From Calliopsis andreniformis (lineage: Eukaryota > Arthropoda > Insecta > Hymenoptera > Andrenidae): 64,000 nt of DNA. The first letter of the stretch is position 1. Each line of letters opens with the position of its first letter. The stretch covers positions 1,240,001-1,304,000 of the forward strand of contig NC_135068.1 in the NCBI RefSeq assembly GCF_051401765.1, read 5' to 3'. The translations under genes and the position numbers were made by a program. Positions 38,281-50,508 of this stretch are shown piece after piece. Below the pieces are notes generated by a model, which saw only the letters and a program-made list of their open reading frames with translations, was not told the DNA's origin and did not search any database.

Positions 38281-38823
38281 TACTTTATGCTTCTGGCGTT
38301 GACTTATAAGGCCAGATCTATTCGATCTGGCGCAGCAACGCCCTACAGTGAAGCCTAGGTCGCCCAAAACATAGAAATGACCAATACTTTCTCACGGGTT
38401 GCAATTATTCCTTTTATGCGATGAAAAAAGTGTTGTATTTATATTGTATTTTATGCTTCTGGCGCTGACTTCTAAGGCCCGAGCTATCCGATCTTGTGAA
38501 GCATCGCCCTATAGTGAAGCCTATGTTGCTCGGAACGTAGAAATAACAATTAATTGCGCACTGGTTGCTATTACTCCTGTTATACAATGGAAAAACTGTT
38601 GTATTTATATTGTATTTTATGCTTCTGGCGTTGACTTCTAAGGCCCGAGCTATTCGATGTGGAGGAGCAACGAGCTAGAGTGAACCCTAGGTTGCCCGGA
38701 ACGTTGAAATGACCATTACTTTCACACTAGTTGCAATTATTTCTATTATACGATGGAAAAACTGTTGTATTTTTATTTTATTTTATGCTTCTGGCGTTGA
38801 CTTCTGAGGCCCAAGCTATTCGA
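38281..38823. repeat. Linker between the two super-repeat copies
   Basis: About three monomers. The first part repeats 36,953-37,310 (8-mer offset 1,328). A monomer with gtggaggagcaacg and gaacgttgaaatgacc follows, and then the upper super-repeat begins. It has no counterpart at the right end of the upper copy, where other monomers follow 47,738. Confidence 0.65.
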
Positions 38824-41643
38824 TCTTGTGAAGCATCGCCCTAGAGTGAAGCCTAGGTCTCCCGAAACGTAGAAATGACCATTACTTTCACACTGGTAGC
38901 AATTATTCCTTTTATACGGTGAGGAAGCTGTTGTATTTATATTGTGTTTTATGCTTCTGGCGTTTACTTCTAAGGCCCGAGCTCTTCGATTGGGTGGGGC
39001 AACGAGCTAGAGTGGAGCGTAGGTTGCCCGGAACGTAGAAATAACCATTAATTTCACACTGGTTGCAATTACTCCTGTTATACAATGGAAAAACTGTTGT
39101 ATTTTTATTGTATTTTATGCTTCTGGCGTTGACTTCTAAGGCCCGAGCTATTCGATCTTGTGAAACATCGCCCTAGAGTGAAGCCTAGGTCTCCCGAAAC
39201 GTAGAAATGACCATTACTTTGACACTAGTAGCAATTATTCCTGTTATACGATGGAGAAGCTGTTGTATTTATGTTGCATTTTATGCTTCTGGCGTTGACA
39301 CCTAAGGCCCTAACTATTCGATGTGGTGGAGCAACGCCCTAGAGTGAAGCCTTGGTTGCCCGGAACATAGAAATAACCATTCATTTCACACTGGTTGCAA
39401 TTACTCCTGTTAAACAATGCAAAAACTGTTGTATTTTTATTGAATTTTATGCTTCTGGCGTTGACTTCTTATGCCCGAGCTATTCGATTTGGTTGAGCAA
39501 CGAGCTAGAGTGAAGCCTAGGTTGCCCGGAACGTGGAAATAAACATTACTTTCACACAGGTTACAATTATTCCTTTTATACGATGGAAAAACTGTTGTAT
39601 TTATGTTGCATTTTATGCTTCTGGCGTTGACACCTAAGGCCCTAACTATTCGATGTGGTGGAGCAACTAGCTAGAGTGAAGCCTAGGTTGCCCGGAACGT
39701 AGAAATAACCATTAATTTCACACTGGTTGCAATTACTCCTGTTATACAGTGGAAGTACTGTTGTATTTTTATTTTATTTTATGCTTCTGGCGTTGACTTC
39801 TAAGGCCCGAGCTATTCGATCGGGTGAAGCATCGCCCTAGAGTGAAGCCTAGGTCTCCCGAAACGTAGAAATGACCATTACTTTCACACTGGTAGCAATT
39901 ATTCCGTTTATACGATGGAAAAACTGTTGTATTTATATTGTATTTTATGCTTCTGGCGTTGACACCTAAGACCCTAACTATTCCATGTGGTGGAGCGACC
40001 CCCTAGAGTGAAGCCTATGTTGCCCGGAACGTAGAAATAGCCATTAATTTCACGCTGGTTGCAATTACTCCTGTTATGCAATGGAAAAACTGTTGTATCT
40101 TTATTGTATTTTATGCTTGTGACGTTGACTTCTAAGGCCCCAGCTATTCGATCTTGTGAAGCATCGCCCTAGAATGAAGCCTAGGACGCCCAAAACGTAG
40201 AAATGTCCGTTACTTTCACACTGGTTGCAATTATTTCTATTATACGATGGAAAAACTTTTGTATTTTTATTGTATTTTATGCTTCTGGCGTTGACTTCTA
40301 AGGCCCAAGCTGTTCGATCTGGTGAAGCAGCGCCCTAGAGTGAAGCCTATGTTGACCGGAACGAAGAAATGAACATTGCTTTCACACTGGTTGCAATTAT
40401 TCCCTTTATAGGATGGAAAAGCTGTTGTATTTATATTGTATTTTATACTTCTGGCGTTGACATCTAAGGCCCTAACAATTCGATGTGGTGGAGCAACGCC
40501 CTAGAGTGAAGAATAGGTTGCCCGGAACGTAGAAATAACTATTAATTTCACACTGGTTGCAATTACTCCTGTTATACGTTGGACAAACTGTTGTATTTTT
40601 ATTGTATTTTATGCTTCTGGCGTTGAATTCTGACCCCCTAGCTATTCGATATGTTGGAGCAACGCCCTAGAGTGAAACCTAGGTCGCCCGAAACGTAGAA
40701 ATGACCACTACTTTCACACTGGTTGCAATTATTGCTCTTATACGAAGGAAAACTGTTGTATTTATATTGTATTTTATGCTTCTGGCGTTGACTTCTAAGG
40801 CCCTAACAATTCGATGTGGTGGAGCATCGCCCTAGAGTGAAGCCTAGGTTGCTCGGAACGTGGAAATGACCATTAATCTCACACTAGTTGCAATTATTCC
40901 TGCTATACGACGGAAAAACTGTTGTATTTTTATTGTATTTTATGCTTCTGGTGTTGACTTCAAAGCCCCGAGCTCTTCGATTTGGTGGGGCAACGAGCTA
41001 GAGTGGAGCCTAGGTTGCCCGCAACGTAGAAATAACCATTAATTTCACACTGGTTGCAATTACTCCTGTTATACAATGGAAAAAGTGTTGTATTTTTATT
41101 CTATTTTATGCTTCTGGCGTTGACTTCTAAGGCCCGAGCTATTCGATCTTGTGAAGCATCGCCCTAGAGTGAAGCCTAGGTCTCCCGAAACGTAGAAATG
41201 ACCATTACTTTGTCACTAGTAGCAATTATTCCTGTTATTCGATGGAGAAGCTGTTGGATTTATGTTGTATTTTATGCTTCTGGCGTTGACACCTAAGGCC
41301 CTAACTATTCGATGTGGTGGAGCAACGCACTAGAGTGAAGCCTAGGTTGCCAGGAACGTAGAAATAACCATTAATTTCACACTGGTAGCAATTACTCCTT
41401 TTATACGATGGAAAAACTGCTGTATTTATATTGTACTTTATGCTTCTGGCGCTGACTTCTAAGGCCTAATTCTTCGATCTGGTGGAGCAGCGCCCTAGAG
41501 TGAAACCTAGGCTTCCCGGGACGTAGAAATACCCATTAATTTCACACTGGTTGCAATTACTCCTGTTATACGATGGAAAAACTGTTGTATTGTTATTGTA
41601 TTTTATGCTTCTGGCGTTGACTTCTGAGGCCCAAGCTATTCGA
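38824..41643. repeat. 17-mer unit, first unit of the upper super-repeat
   Basis: Shares the private variants of 29,200-32,185 (gtctcccgaaacg, gacacctaagacccta, and the gacttcaaagccccg monomer near 40,955). It has 17 monomers rather than 18, because of the monomer loss near 39,600. Confidence 0.82.
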
Positions 41644-44408
41644 TCTTGTGAAGCATCGCCCTAGAGTGAAGCCTAGGTCTCCCGAGACGTAGAAATGACC
41701 ATTACTTTCACACTGGTAGCAATTATTCCTTTTATACGGTGAGGAAGCTGTTGTATTTATATTGTGTTTTATGCTTCTGGCGTTTACTTCTAAGGCCCGA
41801 GCTCTTCGATTGGGTGGGGCAACGAGCTAGAGTGGAGCCTAGGTTGCCCGGAACGTAGAAATAACCATTAATTTCACACTGGTTGCAATTACTCCTGTTA
41901 TACAATGGAAAAACTGTTGTATTTTTATTGTATTTTATGCTTCTGGCGTTGACTTCTAAGGCCCGAGCTATTCGATCTTGTGAAACATCGCCCTAGAGTG
42001 AAGCCTAGGTCTCACGAAACGTAGAAATGACCATTACTTTGACACTAGTAGCAATTATTCCTGTTATACGATGGAGAAGCTGTTGTATTTATGTTGCATT
42101 TTATGCTTCTGGCGTTGACACCTAGGGCCCTAACTATTCGATGTGGTGGAGCAACGCCCTAGAGTCAAGCCTTGGTTGCCCGGAACATAGAAATAACCAT
42201 TCATTTCACACTGGTTGCAATTACTCCTGTTAAACAATGCAAAAACTGTTGTATTTTTATTCAATTTTATGCTTCTGGCGTTGACTTCTTATGCCCGAGC
42301 TATTCGATTTGGTTGAGCAACGAGCTAGAGTGAAGCCTAGGTTGCCCGGAACGTGGAAATAAACATTACTTTCACACAGGTTACAATTATTCCTTTTATA
42401 CGATGGAAAAACTGTTGTATTTATATTGTATTTTATGCTTCTGGCGTTGACACTTAAGGCCCTAACTATTCGATGTGGCGGAGCAACGACCTAGAGTGAA
42501 GCCTAGGTTGCCCGGAACGTAGAAATAACCAATAATTTCACACTGGTTGCAATTACTCCTGTTATACAATGGAAGAACTGTTGTATTTTTATTGTATTTA
42601 TTGCTTCTGGCGTTGACATCTAATGCCCGAGCTATTCGAATTGGTGGAGCAACTAGCTAGAGTGAAGCCTAGGTTGCCCGGAACGTAGAAATAACCATTA
42701 ATTTCACACTGGTTGCAATTACTCCTGTTATACAGTGGAAGTACTGTTGTATTTTTATTTTATTTTATGCTTCTGGCGTTGACTTCTAAGGCCCGAGCTA
42801 TTCGATCGGGTGAAGCATCGCCCTAGAGTGAAGCCTAGGTCTCCCGAAACGTAGAAATGACCATTACTTTCACACTGGTAGCAATTATTCCGTTTATAAG
42901 ATGGAAAAACTGTTGTATTTATATTGTATTTTATGCTTCTGGCGTTGACACCTAAGGCCCTAACTATTCCATGTGGTGGAGCGACCCCCTAGAGTGAAGC
43001 CTATGTTGCCCGGAACGTAGAAATAGCCATTAATTTCACGCTGGTTGCAATTACTCCTGTTATGCAATGGAAAAACTGTTGTATCTTTATTGTATTTTAT
43101 GCTTGTGACGTTGACTTCTAAGGCCCCAGCTATTCGATCTTGTGAAGCATCGCCCTAGAATGAAGCCTAGGACGCCCAAAACGTAGAAATGTCCGTTACT
43201 TTCACACTGGTTGCAATTATTTCTATTATACGATGGAAAAACTTTTGTATTTTTATTGTATTTTATGCTTCTGGCGTTGACTTCTAAGGCCCAAGCTGTT
43301 CGATCTGGTGAAGCAGCGCCCTAGAGTGAAGCCTATGTTGACCGGAACGAAGAAATGAACATTGCTTTCACACTGGTTGCAATTATTCCCTTTATAGGAT
43401 GGAAAAGCTGTTGTATTTATATTGTATTTTATACTTCTGGCGTTGACATCTAAGGCCCTAACAATTCGATGTGGTGGAGCAACGCCCTAGAGTGAAGAAT
43501 AGGTTGCCCGGAACGTAGAAATAACTATTAATTTCACACTGGTTGCAATTACTCCTGTTATACGTTGGACAAACTGTTGTATTTTTATTGTATTTTATGC
43601 TTCTGGCGTTGAATTCTGACCCCCTAGCTATTCGATATGTTGGAGCAACGCCCTAGAGTGAAACCTAGGTCGCCCGAAACGTAGAAATGACCACTACTTT
43701 CACACTGGTTGCAATTATTGCTCTTATACGAAGGAAAACTGTTGTATTTATATTGTATTTTATGCTTCTGGCGTTGACTTCTAAGGCCCTAACAATTCGA
43801 TGTGGTGGAGCATCGCCCTAGAGTGAAGCCTAGGTTGCTCGGAACGTGGAAATGACCATTAATCTCACACTAGTTGCAATTATTCCTGCTATACGACGGA
43901 AAAACTGTTGTATTTTTATTGTATTTTATGCTTCTGGTGTTGACTTCTAAGGCCCGAGCTATTCGATCTTGTGAAGCATCGCCCTAGAGTGAAGCCTAGG
44001 TCTCCCGAAACGTAGAAATGACCATTACTTTGTCACTAGTAGCAATTATTCCTGTTATTCGATGGAGAAGCTGTTGGATTTATGTTGTATTTTATGCTTC
44101 TGGCGTTGACACCTAAGGCCCTAACTATTCGATGTGGTGGAGCAACGCACTAGAGTGAAGCCTAGGTTGCCAGGAACGTAGAAATAACCATTAATTTCAC
44201 ACTGGTAGCAATTACTCCTTTTATACGATGGAATAACTACTGTATTTATATTGTACTTTATGCTTCTGGCGCTGACTTCTAAGGCCTAATTCTTCGATCT
44301 GGTGGAGCAGCGCCCTAGAGTGAAACCTAGGCTTCCCGGGACGTAGAAATACCCATTAATTTCACACTGGTTGCAATTACTCCTGTTATACGATGGAAAA
44401 ACTGTTGT
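41644..44408. repeat. 17-mer unit, second unit of the upper super-repeat
   Basis: Shares gtctcacgaaacg, gacacctagggcc, gagtcaagccttgg and tttataagatgg with 32,186-34,950, and likewise lacks the gacttcaaagccccg monomer. Its partner is therefore the second lower unit, at an offset of 9,458. Confidence 0.82.
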
Positions 44409-47400
44409 ACTTTTATTGCATTTTATGCTTCTGGCGTTGACTTCTTATGCCCGAGCTATTCGATTTGGTTGAGCAACGAGCTAGAGTGAAACCTAGGTTG
44501 CCCGGAACGTAGAAATGAACATTACTTTCACACTGGTTACAATTATTCCTTTTATACGATGGAAAAGCTGTTGTATTTATATTGTATTTTATGCTTCTGG
44601 CGTTGACACCTAGGGCCCTAACTATTCGATGTGGTGGAGCAACGACCTAGAGTGAAGCCTAGGTTGCCCGGAACGTAGAAATAACCATTAATTTCACACT
44701 GGTTGCAATTACACCTGTTATACAATGGAAGAACTGTTGTATTATTATTGTATTTTATGCTTCTGGCGTTGACTTCTATTGCCCGAGCTATTCGACTTGG
44801 TGGAGCAACTAGCTAGAGTGAAGCCTAGGTTGCCCGGAAGGTGGAAATAACCATTAATTTCACACTAATTGCAATTACTCCTGTTATACAATGGAAGAAC
44901 TGTTGTATTTTTATTGTACTTTATGCTTCTGGCGTTGACTTCTAACGCCAGATCTATTCGATCTGCTGCAGCAACGCCTTAGAGTGAAGCCTAGGTCGCC
45001 CGAAACATAGAAATGACCAATACTTTCTCACGGGTTGCAATTATTCCTTTTATACGATTAAAAAAGTGTTGTATTTATATTGTATTTTATGATTCTGACG
45101 TTGACTTCTAAGGCTCGAGCTATCCGATCTTGCGAAGCATCTCCCTAGAGTGAAGCCTAGGTCTCCCGAAACGTAGAAATGACCATTTCTTTCACACTGG
45201 TTGCAATAACTCCTTTTATACACTGGAAAAGCTGTTGTACTTTTATTGTATTTTATGCTTCTGGCGCTGCCTTCTAAGGCCCGAGCTATTCGATCTGTTG
45301 AAGCATCGCCCTAGAGTCAAGCCTATGTTGCCCGGAACGTAGAAATGACCATTACTTTCACACTGGTTGCTATTACTCCGGTTATGCAATGGAAAAACTG
45401 TTGTATTTTTATTGTATTTTAAGCTTCTGGTGTTGACTTCTAAGGCCCGAGCTAGTCGAATTGGTTCAGCAGCTCCCTAGAGTGAAACCTAGGCTTCCCG
45501 GAACGTAGAAATGACCATTACCTATACACTGGTTGCAATAATTTCGACTATACGATGGAAAAACTGTTGTACTTTTATTGCATTTTATGCTTCTGGCGTT
45601 GACTTCTAAGGCCCGAGCTATTCGATCTTGTGAAGCATCGCCCCAGAGTGAAGCCTAGGTCGCCCGAAACGTTGAAATGACCATTACTTTCACACTGGTT
45701 GCAATTATTCCTTTCATACGATGGAAAAGCAGTCGTACTTTTATTGTATTTTGTGCTTCTGACGTTGACTTCTAAGGCCCGAGCTATTCGAATTGGTGCA
45801 GCAGCGCCCTAGAGTGAAACCTAGGCTTCCCGGGACGTAGAAATACCCATTAATTTCACGCTGGTTGTAATTACTCCTGTTATACGATAGAAAAACTTTT
45901 GTACGTTTATTGTATTTTATGCTTCTGGCGTTGACTTCTAAGGCCCAAGCTGTTCGATCTGGTGAAGCAGCGCCCTAGAGTGAAGCCTATGTTGACCGGA
46001 ACGAAGAAATGAACATTGCTTTCACACTGGTTGCAATTATTCCCTTTATAGGATGGAAAAGCTGTTGTATTTATATTGTATTTTATACTTCTGGCGTTGA
46101 CATCTAAGGCCCTAACAATTCGATGTGGTGGAGCAACGCCCTAGAGTGAAGAATAGGTTGCCCGGAACGTAGAAATAACTATTAATTTCACACTGGTTGC
46201 AATTACTCCTGTTATACGTTGGACAAACTGTTGTATTTTTATTGTATTTTATGCTTCTGGCGATGACTTCTTATGCCCGAGCTATTCGATTTGGTTGAGC
46301 AACTAGCTAGAGTGAAGCCTAGGTTGCCCGGAACGTAGAAATAACCATTAATTTCACACTGGTTGCAATTACTCCTGTTATACAGTGGAAGTACTGTTGT
46401 ATTTTTATTGTACTTTATGCTTCTGGCGTTGACTTATAAGGCCAGATCTATTCGATCTGGCGCAGCAACGCCCTACAGTGAAGCCTAGGTCGCCCAAAAC
46501 ATAGAAATGACCAATACTTTCTCACGGGTTGCAATTATTCCTTTTATGCGATGAAAAAAGTGTTGTATTTATATTGTATTTTATGCTTCTGGCGCTGACT
46601 TCTAAGGCCCGAGCTATCCGATCTTGTGAAGCATCGCCCTATAGTGAAGCCTATGTTGCTCGGAACGTAGAAATAACAATTAATTGCGCACTGGTTGCTA
46701 TTACTCCTGTTATACAATGGAAAAACTGTTGTATTTATATTGTATTTTATGCTTCTGGCGTTGACTTCTTATGCCCGAGCTATTCGATTTGGTTGAGCAA
46801 CGAGCTAGAGTGAAGCCTAGGTTGCCCGGAACGTGGAAATAAACATTACTTTCACACAGGTTACAATTATTCCTTTTATACGATGGAAAAACTGTTGTAT
46901 TTATATTGTATTTTATGCTTCTGGCGTTGACACTTAAGGCCCTAACTATTCGATGTGGTGGAGCAACGACCTAGAGTGAAGCCTAGGTTGCCCGGAACGT
47001 AGAAATAACCAATAATTTCACACTGGTTGCAATTACTCCTGTTATACAATGGAAGAACTGTTGTATTTATGTTGCATTTTATGCTTCTGGCGTTGACACC
47101 TAAGGCCCTAACTATTCGATGTGGTGGAGCAACGCCCTAGAGTGAAGCCTAGGTTGCCCGGAACATAGAAATAACCATTCATTTCACACTGGTTGCAATT
47201 ACTCCTGTTAAACAATGCAAAAACTGTTGTATTTTTATTGAATTTTATGCTTCTGGCCTTGACTTCTTATGCCCGAGCTATTCGATTTGGTTGAGCAACG
47301 AGCTAGAGTGAAGCCTAGGTTGCCCGGAACGTGGAAATAAACATTACTTTCACACAGGTTACAATTATTCCTTTTATACGATGGAAAAACTGTTGTATTT

Positions 47401-47738
47401 ATATTGTATTTTATGCTTCTGGCGTTGACACTTAAGGCCCTAACTATTCGATGTGGTGGAGCAACGACCTAGAGTGAAGCCTAGGTTGCCCGGAACGTAG
47501 AAATAACCAATAATTTCACACTGGTTGCAATTACTCCTGTTATACAATGGAAGAACTGTTGTATTTTTATTGTATTTATTGCTTCTGGCGTTGACATCTA
47601 ATGCCCGAGCTATTCGAATTGGTGGAGCAACTAGCCAGAGTGAAGCCTAGGTTGCCCGGAACGTAGAAATAACCATTAATTTCACACTGGTTGCAATTAC
47701 TCCTGTTATACAGTGGAAGTACTGTTGTATTTTTATAT
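44409..47738. repeat. Right part of the upper super-repeat
   Basis: Collinear with 34,951-38,280 at an offset of 9,458, including the multimer shared with 28,130-29,215 (here 44,555-45,640) and the cttataaggccagatc monomer. It diverges near 47,738, where agtggaagtactgttg is followed by a different tail and the gatcgggtgaagc monomer type. Confidence 0.82.
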
Positions 47739-48849
47739 TATTTTATGCTTCTGGCGTTGACTTCTAAGGCCCGAGCTATTCGATCGGGTGAAGCATCGCC
47801 CTAGAGTGAAGCCTAGGTCGCCCGAAACATAGAAATGACCGTTACTTTCTCACTGGTTGCAATTATTCCTTTTATACGATGGAAAAGCTGCTGTATTTAT
47901 ATTGTATTTTATGCTTCTGGCGTTGACTTCTAATGCCCGAGCTATTCGATTTGGTGGAGCAACGATCTAGAGTGAAGCCTAGGTTGCCCGGAACGTAGTA
48001 GTGATCATTACTTTCACACTGGTTGCAATTATTCCTTTTATACGATGGAAAAACTGTTGGATTTATATTGTATTTTATGCAGGTGGCGTTGACGCCTAAG
48101 GCCCTAACTATTCGATGTGGAGGAGCAACGCCCTAGAGTGAAGCCTAGGTTGCCCGGAACGTAGAAATAACCATTAATTTCACACTGGTTGCAATTACTC
48201 CTGTTATACAATGGAAAAACTGTTGTATTTTTATTGTATTTTATGCTTCTGGCGTTGACTTCTAATGCCCCAGCCTTTCGATTTGGTGGAGCAACGAGCT
48301 AGAGTGATGCCTACGTTGCCCGGAACGTAGAAATGAACATTACTTTCACACTGGTTGCAATTATTCCTTTTATACGATGGATACTCTGTTGTATTTTTAT
48401 TGCATTCTATGCTTCTGGCGTTGACTTCTAAGGCCCGAGCTCTTCGATTTGGTGGGGCAACGAGCTAGATTGGAGCCTAGGTTGCCCGGAACGTAGAAAT
48501 AACCATTAATTTCACACTGGTTGCAATTACTCCTGTTATACAATGGAAAAACCGTTGTATTTTTATTGTATTTTATGCTTCTGGCGTTGACTTCTAAGGC
48601 CCGAGCTATTCGATTTGGTGGAGCATCGAGCTAGAGTGAAGCCTAGGTTTCCCGGAACGTAGAAATGAACATTACTTTCACACTGATTGCAATTATTCCT
48701 TTTATACGATGAATAAACTGTTGTATTTATATTATATTTTATGCTTCTGGCGTTGACACCTAAGGCCCTAACTATTCGATGTGGTGGAGTGACGCCCTAG
48801 AGTGAAGCCTAGGACGCCCGAAACGTAGAAATGACCATTACTTTCTCAC
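47739..48849. repeat. Start of domain III: satellite monomers without a long copy noted
   Basis: Six to seven monomers. They include the aaacatagaaatgaccg / tttctcactgg type, also found at about 49,985 and 51,644, one with gcaggtggcgttgacgcc near 48,079, and an agctagattggagcc monomer near 48,465 related to those at 52,115. Nothing but satellite is present. Confidence 0.65.
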
Positions 48850-50325
48850 TGGTTGCAATTATTCCTTTTATACGATGGAAAAACTGCTGTATTTATATTG
48901 TATTTTATGCTTCTGGCGTTGACTTCTAAGGCCCGATCTATTCGATCTTGTGAAGCATCGCCCTAGAGTGAAGCCTAGGACGCCCGAAACGTAGAAATGG
49001 CCATTAATTTCACACTGGTTGCAATTATTCCTTTTATAGGATGTAAGAACTCTTGTATTTATATCGTATTTATGCTTCTGGCGTTGACTTCTAAGGCCGT
49101 AGCTATTCGATGTGGTGGAGCGACGCCCTGGAGTGAAGCCTTGGTTGCCCGGAACGTAGAAATAACCATTAATTTCACACTGGTTGCTATTATTTCTATT
49201 ATACGATGGAAAAACTGTTGTATTTTTATTGTATTTTATGCTTCTGGCGTTGACTTCCCAGGCCCGAGCTATTCGATCTTGTGAAGCATCGCTCCAGAGT
49301 GAAGCCTATGTCGCCCGAAACGGAGAAATGACAATTACTTTCACACTGCTTGCACTTATTCCTTTTATAGAATGGAAAAACTGTTGTATTTATATTGTAT
49401 TTTATGCTTGTGGCGTTGACACCTAAGACCCTAACTATTCAATGTGATGGAGCAGCGCCCCAGACTGAAGCCTAGGTTGCCTGGAACGTAGAAATAATCA
49501 TCAATTTTACACTGGTTGCAATTACTCCTGTTATGCAATGGAAAAGCTGTTGTATTTTTATTGTATTTTATGCTTCCGGCGTTGACTTCTATGGCCCGAG
49601 CTATTCGATTTGTTGGAGCAACGAGCTAGAGTGAAGCCTAGGTTGCCTGGAACGTAGAAATAATCATCAATTTTACACTGGTTGCAATTACACCTGTTAT
49701 ACAATGGAAAAACTGTTGAATTTTTATCGTATTTTATGCTTCTGGCGTTGACTTCTAAGGCCCGAGCTATTCGATTTGGTGGAGCAACGAGCTAGAGTGG
49801 ACGCTGGTTTGACCGGAACGTAGAAATGACCATTACTTTCACACTGGTTGCAATTATTTCTACTATACGATGGAAAAACTGTTGTATTTTTATTGTATTT
49901 TATGCATCTGGCGTTGACTTCTAAGACCAGAGCTATTCGTCCTGGTGCAGCAACGCCCTAGAGTGAAGCCTAGGTCGCCCGAAACATAGAAATGACCGTT
50001 ACTTTCTCACTGGTTGCAATTATTCCTTTTATACGATGGAAAAGCTGCTGTATTTATATTGTATTTTATGCTTCTGGCGCTGACTTCTAATGCCCGAGCT
50101 ATTCGATTTGGTGGAGCAACGATCTAGAGTGAAGCCTAGGTTGCCCGGAACGTAGTAGTGAACATTACTGTCACACTGGTTGCAATTATTCCTTTTATAC
50201 GATGGAAAAACTGTTGTATTTATATTGTACTTTATGCATGTGGCGTTTACGCCTAAGGCCCTAACTATTCGATGTTCTGGAGCAACGCCCTAGAGTGAAG
50301 CCTAGGTTGCCCGGAACGTAGAAAT
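48850..50325. repeat. 10-mer HOR copy 1 (offset 1,659 bp)
   Basis: Matches 50,509-51,984 at a constant offset of 1,659 (10 monomers less one base). Shared variants are tatcgtatttatgc (one T lost), gacttcccaggcccg, gaaacggagaaatgac, tgcttgcacttattcc, aataatcatcaattttac and ctattcgtcctgg. The copies differ at few sites, for example aagaactcttg here versus aagaactgttg. The longest open frame of the window (95 codons) occurs here and in the copy, as a result of the one-base deletion; I do not regard it as a gene. Confidence 0.85.
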
Positions 50326-50508
50326 GACCATTACTTTCTCACTGGTTGCAATTATTCCTTTTATACGATGGAAAAACTGCTGTATTTATATTGTATTTTA
50401 TGCTTCTGGCGTTGACTTCTAATGCCCCAGCCTTTCGATTTGGTGGAGCAACGAGCTAGTGTGAAGCCTACGTTGCCCGGAACGTAGAAATGAACATTAC
50501 TTTCACAC
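50326..50508. repeat. Monomer between the 10-mer copies
   Basis: About one monomer, with tgccccagcctttcg, which resembles the monomer at about 48,260. It completes the 1,659-base period between the two copies. Confidence 0.6.

Larger units (their letters stand above)
38824..47738. repeat. Super-repeat, upper copy (about 8.9 kb)
   Basis: Copy of 29,200-38,280. It holds two tandem 17-mer units (38,824-41,643 and 41,644-44,408, marker tacggtgaggaagctg at 38,915 and 41,735, 2,820 apart) and a right part (44,409-47,738). It lacks one monomer present in the lower copy near 29,960-30,130: at about 39,600 the sequence changes from a gacacctaaggcccta monomer directly into ggagcaactagctag. That loss explains the offset change from 9,624 to 9,458. 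Long stretches look identical to the lower copy. Confidence 0.88.
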
